This document shows, one piece after another, positions 8,675 through 16,683 of a DNA stretch of 64,000 nucleotides. Below the pieces are notes generated by a model. The model did not search any database. It worked only from the letters and a program-made list of their open reading frames with translations, and had not been told where the DNA came from. Location: positions 1 through 64,000 of IMG/VR virus record IMGVR_UViG_3300025418_001265; one strand, written 5' to 3'. Both the position numbers and the translations under genes were made by a program. This DNA comes from a virus. Position 1 is the first letter of the stretch, and every line of letters begins with the position of its first letter.

Positions 8675-8926
8675 TTAATAACCGTAATATGCAAATATGT
8701 AGCGCAGATCTCCGTTAGGAGCACCAGACCCTTTATTAATCGACTTATAATTAGTATTATAACTAATTTGATCGAAGCCTTGGTAGTTACTGGATTGAAA
8801 CAATGTAGCTAAGTCAACACCACTAACTTTATAGCCTGTGTTTGAAGGGTGCGTACCGCTTACGTAAGCTTTAAATATACCGCTTAGATCGCCGTGTCCA
8901 GATACTTTGTAAGGATAACCTGCCAT
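8675..8926 (-). CDS. Small repeat protein with GYxxxGxDLxxxF motifs
   Basis: An 83-residue protein made of two or three copies of a short motif: GYPYKVSGHGDLSGIF, then TGYKVSGVDLATLF, then a degenerate copy. The same motif builds the N-terminal part of the protein at 28095-28400, so the two are paralogues. I do not recognise a named family. Size, late-promoter-like box (TATAAGTA) and the relationship to a fibre-cluster gene suggest a small virion or fibre-associated protein. The copy here is separated by about 19 kb from its relative. Confidence 0.6.
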   Translation of the reverse strand: MAGYPYKVSGHGDLSGIFKAYVSGTHPSNTGYKVSGVDLATLFQSSNYQGFDQISYNTNYKSINKGSGAPNGDLRYIFAYYGY

Positions 8927-8935
8927 AGTTCAATA

Positions 8936-8943
8936 TACTTATA
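8936..8943 (-). promoter_or_regulatory. Late-promoter-like box TATAAGTA
   Basis: Minus-strand TATAAGTA, nine bases upstream of the ATG at 8926. It has the G variant of the TATAAATA late box. Confidence 0.5.
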
Positions 8944-9264
8944 TTAACCTAGGTAATTTCCTGGCGGTAAAGATGAAATACCAGGCGCTGTAGTAACGAC
9001 CTGGGCATATGGTACATAACGTTGACCGTAACCACCTACCTGGTTACCAGCTGACAACGTTCCTGTTGTTAAAATTACTGATGCACTAACTCCAGCTACA
9101 ATCGTATAAACTGCATTAGGTGTACCACCTGTATTGCGAACAGTCATAGGGGTATAATCCCCTGCATTTAAATATGTGGCGTTAATATTACCACTACTAT
9201 CATTTATAAATGCTAAATAGGAACTGTTTAAATTATTTACAAAATTGACGTCTGGATTAGCCAT
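8944..9264 (-). CDS. Small putative virion protein
   Basis: A 106-residue, beta-rich, Asn/Gly/Thr-rich protein with no recognised domain. It begins MANPDVNFVNNLNSSYL and ends SSLPPGNYLG. Composition matches small head or tail decoration proteins more than enzymes. The leader carries an eight-base inverted repeat (9276-9300) with a late-type box in its loop. The function is unknown. Confidence 0.55.
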   Translation of the reverse strand: MANPDVNFVNNLNSSYLAFINDSSGNINATYLNAGDYTPMTVRNTGGTPNAVYTIVAGVSASVILTTGTLSAGNQVGGYGQRYVPYAQVVTTAPGISSLPPGNYLG

Positions 9265-9275
9265 ATAGGGTAGTA

Positions 9276-9300
9276 CAGTTAATACTTACATAATTAACTG
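9276..9300 (-). promoter_or_regulatory. 8-bp inverted repeat with a late-type box in its loop
   Basis: CAGTTAAT and ATTAACTG form a perfect stem around a nine-base loop. Minus-strand TGTAAGTA (9283-9290) spans one arm edge and the loop, 18 bases before the ATG at 9264. No T-run follows, so this looks like an operator over a promoter rather than a terminator. Confidence 0.4.
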
Positions 9301-9310
9301 GTAAACTACG

Positions 9311-9583
9311 TTAGCTTTGTTTATTATTTTGTAGCTTTTTACCCTCTGCAGAAATATATGTCTTTTTTACTTCTTCTATAGTGCCGTGCTTGGCAATAAG
9401 CTTACGAATATATGCTAAAGATGTATATTTGTTAGTTTTATTCGTTACAGGGCAAGTGAGATATAAAGGTAGAGGAAATCCGCGAGATTGTTCTTTTTGT
9501 GCCTTAGTAGCAGCTCTCTTAGCTGAAGGTGCGCGACGTTTTTTAACTGGTTGTACAGTGGATTGAGTATTAGTATCTTCCAT
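9311..9583 (-). CDS. Small basic hypothetical protein
   Basis: A 90-residue protein whose first 35 residues are polar and strongly basic (KKRRAPSAKRAATK), suited to binding nucleic acid. A compact C-terminal part includes TCPVTNKTNKYTSLAYI and a helix with IAKHGTIEEVKKTY. The pattern recalls small phage proteins with a mini-domain reading a peptide or DNA groove, but I cannot assign a family. It stands alone, with gaps of about 32-46 bases to its neighbours. A nucleic-acid-binding role is inferred only from charge. Confidence 0.55.
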   Translation of the reverse strand: MEDTNTQSTVQPVKKRRAPSAKRAATKAQKEQSRGFPLPLYLTCPVTNKTNKYTSLAYIRKLIAKHGTIEEVKKTYISAEGKKLQNNKQS

Positions 9584-9615
9584 AGTATAATGACTTAAGT
9601 TAAAGTATTAATAAA

Positions 9616-9915
9616 TCAACGGTGATTTAAACGGAACACTATATGTGCTCTTTGAGATTCGGAAGTAACTTCTGCAGCTGGATAATAACGATAAACTGCA
9701 TTTCTAATATTCTCTACAATCTTCATATTCTCTCCCCAAATTTCAAGCCCTTGACCTGGTCTTGGACGTGTTAATGCACCGTAATTGCACCAGAGTAATA
9801 AATCCGGACCGTCTTTTCTACTGAAAACCTTAATATTATTTAAAACTAACTCTTTAACTAAATCTGGATGTGGTTGATTTGGGTTGTGCTGTTGTTTTTG
9901 TTGTTTACGGTTCAT
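9616..9915 (-). CDS. Hypothetical 99-residue protein
   Basis: No family recognised. The N-terminus is Gln/Asn/His-rich and polar (MNRKQQKQQHNPNQPHPD) and the rest could form a small alpha/beta domain, with GPDLLLWCNYG, GQGLEIWGENMKIV and a final strand AHIVFRLNHR. No membrane segment. It lies 20 bases downstream of the GT2 gene and may be transcribed with it. Confidence 0.5.
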   Translation of the reverse strand: MNRKQQKQQHNPNQPHPDLVKELVLNNIKVFSRKDGPDLLLWCNYGALTRPRPGQGLEIWGENMKIVENIRNAVYRYYPAAEVTSESQRAHIVFRLNHR

Positions 9916-9935
9916 ACAAGCACTTACTTAATGTA

Positions 9936-10553
9936 TTAATCAAATCCAGCTGCTTTAAGCATTTTTAAACCTTTATTTTTATCAATTATATCCATTCTTA
10001 CTGATTGAGAATTATTAGGTCTATAATCATACCAATACAAATAACCATCTGCTAAAACTTCAGTTTTAATAAAAGGTTTTATGCCTTCTGAATAAAACTT
10101 ATCTTCCCCGTAATATAAGTCAGGAAAAGCACTCTTTAAAGCTATTTCTCTTTTGATAGGGTTAATATGGTTAATAGGTTTACATACAACACCATTCTTT
10201 AATTCACACCATTTCTTATGATTTGAAGAACATTCAAAATACTTAAACTCTTTTAAGTCAGTTGTTTGAAACCCTTTTAAACCCACTACATCAGGATTAC
10301 TCTGTAAAGCTTCTAATACATTACGTACATAATAACAACTGATCTTATCATCATCGTCTATATAAACAATATAATCACTAGTAGCTGCTTTTTTAAGTGC
10401 CTCTCTCTTTGCTCCAATTGTTATTTCTCCATTATCACAATAATTTAAGAACTGTACATCTGGAGTAATCTGCCTACTAAGCTTTTTGTACAAAGCATCA
10501 AAGAAATGCTTTCTTGAGTTAATAGTGCAAACCAATATAGAGAGCTTAGGCAT
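9936..10553 (-). CDS. Family 2 glycosyltransferase
   Basis: An inverting GT-A enzyme that would pass a sugar from a nucleotide donor to an acceptor in the cytosol. The 205-residue protein begins LSILVCTINSR, the usual GT2 first strand, and has the metal-binding run YIDDDDK (Asp66-Asp69). GLKGFQ and KREIALKSAFPDLYYGEDKFYSE follow, the latter carrying the ED pair that usually serves as catalytic base region. It is short, limited to the catalytic domain, with no membrane anchor. It overlaps the upstream phosphatase gene by a few bases, and with it, the SGNH esterase and the dehydrogenase fusion, forms the second half of the sugar cassette. Confidence 0.85.
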   Translation of the reverse strand: MPKLSILVCTINSRKHFFDALYKKLSRQITPDVQFLNYCDNGEITIGAKREALKKAATSDYIVYIDDDDKISCYYVRNVLEALQSNPDVVGLKGFQTTDLKEFKYFECSSNHKKWCELKNGVVCKPINHINPIKREIALKSAFPDLYYGEDKFYSEGIKPFIKTEVLADGYLYWYDYRPNNSQSVRMDIIDKNKGLKMLKAAGFD

Positions 10554-11067
10554 TTGATTTAATATCGTCTATAATATCGCTTATTAAACTATGTGTTATA
10601 CCTTCTTCTTTATTGCCGTAAAAAGCAGGTATCTGAATATAACCACTTCTACCGAATCTTTTAATAAAAGCAACTTTTTCGTAATTATCTCTAACGTCTA
10701 AATCGTCAATAAGAAAGTTTTTACCTTGCGATATATTTTTTGGTATTTTGTACTTTTGAAAATTCCTATCAAATATTTTATCTTCATCAAACCCAAAGTT
10801 AAAAGCCTTGTTCATTGCTATAGCATAGTCTTTAGTAGCTCTTGTAAGCATATAAACCTTACCAAAGTCTCTTAAAGCAAATAACAAGTAGTTAGCACCA
10901 GGCCTTAATACTGTTACGTATTGTTCTTTCTTGCTTAAAGCAACAGTTACAGGTGTATCGCAAAGATTAGATTCATCACCAAGATCTCCTGCGATGGTTT
11001 TCATACCAAGAGTATGAATTAGAGTTTCGTCTAAATCGACGAATATGTTTATTGTTTCAGAGGGCAT
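10546..11067 (-). CDS. HAD-family phosphatase, FCP1/NLI-like
   Basis: A phosphatase of the haloacid dehalogenase fold with the nucleophile motif VDLDETL (Asp11 and Asp13 counting from the ATG at 11067), the same DxDxT form used by FCP1-type phosphatases. LRPGANYLL matches the RPG signature after the insertion, LTRATKDYA carries the motif II Thr and FLIDDLDVRD the acidic motif. A TTG start at 11073 is possible but ATG at 11067 is more likely. It may dephosphorylate a sugar phosphate in the cassette or a protein; the sequence does not decide. Confidence 0.8.
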   Translation of the reverse strand: MPSETINIFVDLDETLIHTLGMKTIAGDLGDESNLCDTPVTVALSKKEQYVTVLRPGANYLLFALRDFGKVYMLTRATKDYAIAMNKAFNFGFDEDKIFDRNFQKYKIPKNISQGKNFLIDDLDVRDNYEKVAFIKRFGRSGYIQIPAFYGNKEEGITHSLISDIIDDIKSNA

Positions 11068-11594
11068 TGGCAAATTTCGTAATACTTACAACCGTTACAT
11101 TCATCATCAAGATAGATATGAGGCATTAAACAAGCTTCAGCAGTAGTAGCTGCTAAATCTGTATACGCTGGTTCGCTTCTAAAATAATCTGGGTTACCAG
11201 TCCAAGGATAAATCCTTACTTTTTCTATTTCTCCGTCACTATTGATAGTAGTGGTGGTAGATTCTGCGTGTGAAGCTAAACGTTTACGCCTTTCTTTCTT
11301 AGGCATATTAGGGTGCTTCTTAAGCTTAACATTGATCTTAGGTAATTTGTTGTTCTTACATTTAGAAGCTAAGTCTCTAATTTGCTCTGGTGTATAGCCT
11401 GCTGCTAGATACTTTTTAGTTTCTCTTGTAATGTACTCTTTAACGAACCTTTCAACACTGCCACCGTATTTCTCGGTGACAGTCTTTTTGAAGTAATCGA
11501 TAGGAGCAAACGTCTTATGACCAGAGATATGATCTACTGGATAAACGTATGCTCCATCTTTAGAGATGGCTATAAGTTTAGGATCAATGTTCAT
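11049..11594 (-). CDS. Hypothetical protein with C-terminal cysteine motif
   Basis: A 181-residue protein of unknown family. The N-terminal part is compact and charged, the middle is strongly basic (VKLKKHPNMPKKERRKRL), and the C-terminus ends with DECNGCKYYEICQCPLKQ, where four cysteines in CxxC and CxC order could hold zinc or an iron-sulfur cluster. The start ATG directly follows a palindrome over a sigma70-like promoter (11595-11629), which suggests early expression. It overlaps the phosphatase gene by about 20 bases, so this promoter may also drive the phosphatase and the GT2 gene. Confidence 0.6.
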   Translation of the reverse strand: MNIDPKLIAISKDGAYVYPVDHISGHKTFAPIDYFKKTVTEKYGGSVERFVKEYITRETKKYLAAGYTPEQIRDLASKCKNNKLPKINVKLKKHPNMPKKERRKRLASHAESTTTTINSDGEIEKVRIYPWTGNPDYFRSEPAYTDLAATTAEACLMPHIYLDDECNGCKYYEICQCPLKQ

Positions 11595-11629
11595 AGGTAC
11601 ATTATGGTACCTTACTTGTTGTTATGCAA
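11595..11629 (-). promoter_or_regulatory. Sigma70-like promoter with GGTACC-type palindrome
   Basis: On the minus strand TTGCAT (11624-11629), a 17-base spacer and CATAAT (11601-11606) form a host-type promoter. The -10 box is the loop of the perfect palindrome AGGTAC/GTACCT (11595-11612), which touches the ATG at 11594. Spacing predicts transcription starting at or near the A of the ATG. The same design recurs at 18081-18115. Confidence 0.6.
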
Positions 11630-11631
11630 GC

Positions 11632-11934
11632 TTATTGTATAGGTGTTTGTGGTCTTGCCAGTCTACGCTCTTGACCTGGATCGTTAGGTTGAGCAAAGTA
11701 ATGCAAACACTCTTTATCTAACTTAATAGCATTCTTCTTATTAAAATCTTGCAGTTCCTTATCGGTTGGGTTACTCTTATTGAGTTTGACACGATTAGGC
11801 ACCTTCTTACCAATGATATTATGAAAAGTCTTTGCAGTTTCAACAATACGTTTAATCTTCCTACGGTATATAGGTGAACCATATAACTTTAGAACTTCAG
11901 GGTGTAGTTTAGATGGATTGTTTTTAGTTGCCAT
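11632..11934 (-). CDS. Hypothetical basic 100-residue protein
   Basis: No family recognised. It is Lys/Asn-rich with a predicted helical core (YRRKIKRIVETAKTFHNII) and a C-terminus ending ERRLARPQTPIQ. Basic charge would suit nucleic-acid or ribosome contact, but this is not proof. Its own promoter, TTGATT and TATAAT, lies directly upstream, so it may be a stand-alone early gene. Confidence 0.55.
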   Translation of the reverse strand: MATKNNPSKLHPEVLKLYGSPIYRRKIKRIVETAKTFHNIIGKKVPNRVKLNKSNPTDKELQDFNKKNAIKLDKECLHYFAQPNDPGQERRLARPQTPIQ

Positions 11935-11941
11935 ATGTAGT

Positions 11942-11969
11942 ATTATAAGAACAGTTACTATTAAATCAA
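11942..11969 (-). promoter_or_regulatory. Sigma70-like promoter for 11632-11934
   Basis: Minus-strand TTGATT (11964-11969), 16-base spacer, TATAAT (11942-11947), then seven bases to the ATG. The -35 box overlaps the last codons of the SGNH gene. Confidence 0.6.
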
Positions 11970-12719
11970 GTTATGTTTAGTAATATATTCCTGCACTAAT
12001 TTACTGTATTCTTCGTGTCCTTTTGCGCTAGCGTGATAATCAGCTTCGGTAGCACTATACTCATTAGAAAGTATAAAATCATCAAAACCATTGTCTTGAA
12101 AGAGAAATTTAGTATAATCCAAACTACTTAAAGCATAACAAAACTCTTCTTTATGTGGAACACTTTCCTTAAGTAAGTTTTTATTGTTTAGTACAAACAC
12201 ATATTTGTAGTTTCTATTATTTAAATAATCTTGTACAGATAATAAAGTATCTAATGTATCGCCGTATGATTCTATTAGAGAAAAATACGTATGATAATAA
12301 ACATCAAAATAGTAATTACCGAATACATTCTTATGATCGTTTAGCGTTACAGCGGACTTTGCCCCTTTTTTACAGCTAAGTTTACCTTTAGATCGGTACC
12401 AACCCTTATTATCTTCCCCTGTAAAGCTTGGATACCATATATGATTATCCTTTTCGATAGGTTTATCTTCATCAAACCAGAATAATTTTCTTGTAAACGG
12501 TGCGGTATGAAACACGACGAATGTTTCTTCCGGTTTAAACTTAACTATATTTGAAAGCAAACTACGCTTAATAAACGTATTATCTACACCTGGTTTACTG
12601 TAATTAAATAATTGTAAATTATTGTATTCAGCTAACCACTGACCGTAGCTTTTAACTGTACCACACTCCATTGTGTAACCAGCAGATTGACTGTCACCAA
12701 CTACAATTATATTTTTCAT
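11961..12719 (-). CDS. SGNH/GDSL-type hydrolase
   Basis: A 252-residue protein beginning NIIVVGDSQSAGYTMECG. The GDSQS block has the nucleophile Ser10 of the SGNH family. The C-terminal DYHASAKGHEEY gives a candidate catalytic His, although its acidic partner sits two rather than three residues before it. The Gly and Asn blocks are degenerate (HTAPFTR in place of GxND), so the fold is more certain than the activity. It would be an esterase or acyl hydrolase acting on a modified sugar or polysaccharide. No signal peptide is seen, so it should act in the cytosol or be carried in the virion. It overlaps the next small gene by four bases. Confidence 0.7.
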   Translation of the reverse strand: MKNIIVVGDSQSAGYTMECGTVKSYGQWLAEYNNLQLFNYSKPGVDNTFIKRSLLSNIVKFKPEETFVVFHTAPFTRKLFWFDEDKPIEKDNHIWYPSFTGEDNKGWYRSKGKLSCKKGAKSAVTLNDHKNVFGNYYFDVYYHTYFSLIESYGDTLDTLLSVQDYLNNRNYKYVFVLNNKNLLKESVPHKEEFCYALSSLDYTKFLFQDNGFDDFILSNEYSATEADYHASAKGHEEYSKLVQEYITKHNLI

Positions 12720-12937
12720 TTTTTATCTTTATTATAGGTAGGTATACTTTGTAGTATTTTCCAGTCTTTATCACTGAAATCATTTTCAATACCCTCGTAA
12801 AACTTATCTTGTTTAAAGATCTCAAGTATACGGTTATGCTCATAGTTAGAGGTAAGGATCCATTTAGGTTCTTCTCCTTTTAACATAATAACTGTATAAT
12901 CTCTACCACCTTTAGAAGCTCTACGTATTAAGATCAC
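12716..12937 (-). CDS. Hypothetical 73-residue protein
   Basis: No family recognised. It has a small alpha/beta look (DYTVIMLKGEEPKWIL, then helix and a charged tail). The GTG start overlaps the stop of the large fusion gene as GTGA, and its stop overlaps the ATG of the SGNH gene, so it is coupled to both. Position in the sugar cassette suggests an accessory role. Confidence 0.5.
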   Translation of the reverse strand: MILIRRASKGGRDYTVIMLKGEEPKWILTSNYEHNRILEIFKQDKFYEGIENDFSDKDWKILQSIPTYNKDKK

Positions 12938-15354
12938 CTTGTTTTACCGTAATGTATTACTTTTATAGTAGTGTTATCTGTTTTAAATTTTCTCCAAGGA
13001 TCTATTACTGTACAGTTATCTGGCCATTTAATCTTCTCTACCCAATCTTCCCAATAACCGATAAGGTAAATATCCGCTTTATCATTGAATACATTATCTC
13101 CTGTATTAGGATCAAAATACGTTACAGTGCCGCCGTCATTATGTTCAATGAACCACCCGATCAATAAACTATAGGAACCGTTTGTGTAAGGTACACCTGG
13201 TTTATAAGCTTTACCCACAATACAAACATTACTACCGACTTGAACACAGCGTAGAGCCAGGTTTTCAGCCTGTACTTCTCTACTCTTCATTATACCGTCA
13301 AATAAGTCGTAACCTAAATTTAAGCGCTGCGCCATATACCGCAAAGCAATATTATCTCTAGGGTGGCACGCACCACCATCTCCCATACCTGCAGTCATAT
13401 AGGCAGGACCCATAATACGGTATGTACTATCTTTAAGAGCATTAGTGACAACATCTACGTCTATGTTGCCGTTCTTTTCAGCAACATCTTGTACCATATT
13501 AACTAAGGCTAATTTAGCCGATATAAACGTGTTATAAAATATTTTAATACATTCAGCTTCATCCCAGGTACCTTGTACGATTCTGGTTTTTTCATTAACT
13601 ATTGACTTGTAGAAATTAATAAGCTCCTCACTATCTGCATTAGAATTACCATCTTTAGTACCTATAATAATCATTTCCGGGTTTATCATATCATTCTTAA
13701 TGGTACCCATAGCTATTAAATAAGGATTGTATACAAATCTTCTATCCTGTAAAATTTGAATGAATTGATTACGTACTGTACCAGGTAGCACCGTACTAAT
13801 GAGTACGATTAATTGATCTGAAGTGGTTGCGTCGTGTACCTTACTGATAACGTCTTTTAATATCGTATAGTCAAAGTCTTTAGGCTCTAAATGACTTGTA
13901 GGTCCTTCTCCACCATAAGCAGAATCGTGAGGTGTGGGTACAGCTATAAAAATAATATCTCTACCTCTGACAGCGTCTTCTAACGTGGTAGCTATTTTTA
14001 CAGTATCCGATTGTACAGGTCTGATATCGTAACCTGTAACGAAGTGTTTAGTAGCCATTACTTCAGCACAATCTTTACCGAGCTTACCCATACCTACCAT
14101 ACAAATATTTTTTGTACCGTTGTTCTTCCAGTCTTGAGCTATTGCATTGATAATATCTCCGTAACCAGTATTCTCTTTGCTTCTTTGTTGATATAAGTTA
14201 TAATTGTATTGTAATGTAGGTAAAAGGTTAACTAGTAAATCTTTTACTTCATCTTCAGTAAGACTACTTAAACGTTTAATTTCTTTATAAATTAAATCAA
14301 GTCTTGTTTCAGGGTTTACTTCATCATCATAAGACTCATCTATGTAAGGTGCAAAGGTTTTATAGCCTAGAGCTCTTAATTGCTTTAAAGAATGAGGTAC
14401 ATTTACAGCTATGAATGGCTGTAAACAAGCAATAGGTTTAAATGTTTTTTCACTTAAATATAAATTAGGACAATCGGGGTTTACGTAATAGAACGTTTCT
14501 GTTACTATACATATATAGGCATCAAGTTGTGCCTGTATGTTTAAGTCTGTTGGGTTGTTATTATAGTAATCGGTAATATCATACGTAATAGGCGCCCGTG
14601 CCATTACATTAGGTATACGTTCCGCTATGTGTTTAAATCTGTTTTGAGTTAAATGTTGTTCTTCTAACTCCGGTGATAATGTTGGCCATCCGTAACTCGA
14701 GTTGCCAAGAGTTAAGATCATATCTTTATCAAGACCATCTGCTAGTACTTTTTCAACTAAAAGCACTCTATGCATATGAGCACGTCTATTGAAGAAAACA
14801 AAGCGTTTTTTACGGCTAGCCCTACTTGTAATACTAGCTACTGTAGAATCGTAGTTATTACTGAAATAACCAGCGTGCACGCTCTCAAAAGAATTATAAT
14901 AATATGCAGGTATTGTCTTATATATGTAAGGTGTTAAGAAGTTAGCATCTGCATAAGCCATAGAAGACAGTTTAATATTGAGTAACTGAGCCTGTATAGC
15001 AAAAACTTCTTCTCTTTTTTCTGTATTTGGTTGACCTTCGGTACTGTAGTCAAAAATAATCCTACATAAGCCATTTCTAACATCTTGTAATACTTTTTCT
15101 GACAAGTATAAAGCTCGTTCTCGGAAAGGTGAACCCTGTACGAAAAACTTACTTGATGTAATCTTTATAGGGTAAAAATATTTTGTATTAGCTGGTACCT
15201 GTTCAGTTGGTAGATATTGAACAAGCTCGCTAGGAAAATTCATAATCGCGGTCAGTAGTGGCTCACCTGTATCCATATCAAGAGGCAAACCGTTAGGCTT
15301 GTCTTGGTAACCACTTCCACTCCAATTATCTAGAGCAATTATTAACTTATCCAT
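12934..15354 (-). CDS. Glycosyltransferase-like domain fused to UDP-sugar 6-dehydrogenase
   Basis: An 806-residue bifunctional protein. Residues 1 to about 405 form a GT-B-like half; LYLSEKTFKPIACLQPFI (298-315) matches the donor-binding Glu-Lys segment of exostosin and fucosyltransferase-like enzymes. Residues about 415-806 are a complete UDP-glucose/GDP-mannose dehydrogenase: NICMVGMGKLG for NAD binding (416-426), AVPTPH, IKIFYNTFISAKLA with Lys604 and Asn608, and the catalytic Cys663 in GDGGACHPRDN. KAYKPG (715-720) closes the sugar-binding site. The second half would oxidise a UDP- or GDP-sugar to its uronic acid using NAD, and the first half could transfer a sugar. The two halves are in one reading frame with no internal stop. 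It is the first gene of the cassette, behind a late-type box. Confidence 0.88.
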   Translation of the reverse strand: MDKLIIALDNWSGSGYQDKPNGLPLDMDTGEPLLTAIMNFPSELVQYLPTEQVPANTKYFYPIKITSSKFFVQGSPFRERALYLSEKVLQDVRNGLCRIIFDYSTEGQPNTEKREEVFAIQAQLLNIKLSSMAYADANFLTPYIYKTIPAYYYNSFESVHAGYFSNNYDSTVASITSRASRKKRFVFFNRRAHMHRVLLVEKVLADGLDKDMILTLGNSSYGWPTLSPELEEQHLTQNRFKHIAERIPNVMARAPITYDITDYYNNNPTDLNIQAQLDAYICIVTETFYYVNPDCPNLYLSEKTFKPIACLQPFIAVNVPHSLKQLRALGYKTFAPYIDESYDDEVNPETRLDLIYKEIKRLSSLTEDEVKDLLVNLLPTLQYNYNLYQQRSKENTGYGDIINAIAQDWKNNGTKNICMVGMGKLGKDCAEVMATKHFVTGYDIRPVQSDTVKIATTLEDAVRGRDIIFIAVPTPHDSAYGGEGPTSHLEPKDFDYTILKDVISKVHDATTSDQLIVLISTVLPGTVRNQFIQILQDRRFVYNPYLIAMGTIKNDMINPEMIIIGTKDGNSNADSEELINFYKSIVNEKTRIVQGTWDEAECIKIFYNTFISAKLALVNMVQDVAEKNGNIDVDVVTNALKDSTYRIMGPAYMTAGMGDGGACHPRDNIALRYMAQRLNLGYDLFDGIMKSREVQAENLALRCVQVGSNVCIVGKAYKPGVPYTNGSYSLLIGWFIEHNDGGTVTYFDPNTGDNVFNDKADIYLIGYWEDWVEKIKWPDNCTVIDPWRKFKTDNTTIKVIHYGKTR

Positions 15355-15360
15355 AAACTT

Positions 15361-15368
15361 TACTTACT
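15361..15368 (-). promoter_or_regulatory. Late-promoter-like box AGTAAGTA
   Basis: Minus-strand AGTAAGTA, six bases before the ATG at 15354. A weaker match than TATAAATA but in the same place. Confidence 0.4.
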
Positions 15369-15393
15369 CTGTAAAGCTTTATCTTCAATATCT

Positions 15394-16338
15394 TTAGTGA
15401 TGTTTTTTAGCTTTTCCTCTACGCATATTTGCCTGCCAATGAGCTAGTTGTTTTTTGCGTGGGCTTGCTGTTTTAGAGTGTACTATTTTGTCTAAAGACG
15501 ATAAACTGGAATGCTTCTTAATGCCGTGGCGGTTACTATCACCTGGTTTACCTGGACCTTTATGATCGATAAAATTCTCACCTACTGCACCACCCAATAC
15601 ATCTGGATTAACAGTAGGATTGTCTCCAGGCGAATCTTCGTCTTCAATCAAGGATTGAGCCTTAATGTCCATTAAGTCCTGTAAAGCGCCCTTGCCCGGA
15701 TTACCTGGCGAAGAAGGCCCACGAATCAAATATTGTTTAGCCATATTAGGCTGCTTAATTGTAGCAATTATATCTACCGGTTCAATACTAATCTTGTCTA
15801 AATCATCTGCCAAATGTTTAAGATCTTTTAAGAACTTATCTAGTTCCTTACCTGTATTAGGTAAAGGCTCGTCAACGTACTTGTTGAGGTAGTTAATAGC
15901 TTTATCTAAAGTATCAATACGGCTCTTCTTAGCTTCATATTCTATTGGTGTAGCTGGCCCGCCAGGCAAAGTATCATACCCATTTGGTTCAGGTACTTCA
16001 TCTTGACCAGGCATATACATACTCTCTGCGGTAGCACTATCAGTATTACGTATATTACCATCAACACCTGTTACATCTTCGTAATAATCTTTAAACGATT
16101 TAAATCTTCTTCTATCGTAACTCTTCTTACTTTTGTGAGAAGTCGTTGGTGGTGGCATAGATTTACGCACACCGGACATTACGTCTTTTTGAGTAATTTT
16201 GCTAGGTGTTTTAGATTCTTCGTGACCGGTATTAATATGTAAAGCAGCAAGATATTTTTTTACAGGGCCAGTTGTACAGCCTACCTTTTTACCAGTATCT
16301 TTTCTATAAACACATTTTCCACGAGCTGTATATGGCAT
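15394..16338 (-). CDS. Hypothetical 314-residue phage protein, VYKKDTGKKVGC type
   Basis: The N-terminus MPYTARGKCVYRKDTGKKVG with CTTGPVKKYLAAL after it is a short block I associate with marine T4-like phages, of unknown function. The rest is low in hydrophobics and rich in Lys, Asp, Pro and Gly, with one helical stretch (about residues 135-190) and a basic C-terminus RKKQLAHWQANMRRGKAKKHH. It looks largely disordered, as in scaffold or internal head proteins. It stands behind a terminator and directly behind a perfect TATAAATA box, so it is probably a late gene; a structural role is inferred. Confidence 0.6.
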   Translation of the reverse strand: MPYTARGKCVYRKDTGKKVGCTTGPVKKYLAALHINTGHEESKTPSKITQKDVMSGVRKSMPPPTTSHKSKKSYDRRRFKSFKDYYEDVTGVDGNIRNTDSATAESMYMPGQDEVPEPNGYDTLPGGPATPIEYEAKKSRIDTLDKAINYLNKYVDEPLPNTGKELDKFLKDLKHLADDLDKISIEPVDIIATIKQPNMAKQYLIRGPSSPGNPGKGALQDLMDIKAQSLIEDEDSPGDNPTVNPDVLGGAVGENFIDHKGPGKPGDSNRHGIKKHSSLSSLDKIVHSKTASPRKKQLAHWQANMRRGKAKKHH

Positions 16339-16343
16339 ATTAA

Positions 16344-16351
16344 TATTTATA
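16344..16351 (-). promoter_or_regulatory. Late promoter box TATAAATA, leaderless spacing
   Basis: Perfect T4 late box, five bases from the ATG at 16338. If initiation follows the T4 rule the transcript starts at the A of the ATG. Confidence 0.7.
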
Positions 16352-16361
16352 TTTAAACATT

Positions 16362-16417
16362 AAAAAAGCCGGCAGCTATAAACACCTATTTCACACCCAT
16401 TAAAAATAGCTACCGGC
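16362..16417 (-). terminator. Rho-independent terminator
   Basis: On the minus strand GCCGGTAGCTAT and ATAGCTGCCGGC pair over 12 bases with one G-T wobble around a 26-base loop, and six Ts follow. It ends the transcript of the genes at 16456-17113 just before the late promoter of 15394-16338. Confidence 0.85.
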
Positions 16418-16455
16418 CACTTAATAATTACTACAGGTTTTATAGAGGCAACTAG

Positions 16456-16683
16456 TTATCCTCTAAAACCGAACTTTTTTATACCAGATCTATGGCCTGG
16501 TTGCGCCATATATTGCTTAGCCTGTTTAAAGCTATCACCAGTCATAACTTGGCAAGTTCCAGCAGTTTTATGATCCCATACCATCACACCGAACCTGTTA
16601 GCTACTTTTTCCCTTGGAACGTAGTTTGGATCGGGAAGTATTCCCATTTCGATTAGTTTTTTCACCTTTTGGTCTGTATTCAT
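16456..16683 (-). CDS. Hypothetical 75-residue protein
   Basis: No family recognised. The small protein contains PDPNYVPREKVANRFGVMVWD and a basic C-terminal end (GHRSGIKKFGFRG). Its first 29 codons overlap the end of the metalloprotein gene 16598-17113 in another frame; a later start at 16647 would shorten the overlap. The terminator at 16362 follows closely. The function is unknown. Confidence 0.5.
   Translation of the reverse strand: MNTDQKVKKLIEMGILPDPNYVPREKVANRFGVMVWDHKTAGTCQVMTGDSFKQAKQYMAQPGHRSGIKKFGFRG

Noticed and set aside
8609-8812. Plus-strand 67-residue frame between 8621 and 8675
   Set aside because: It mostly overlaps real minus-strand genes and shows no start signal or protein-like pattern.
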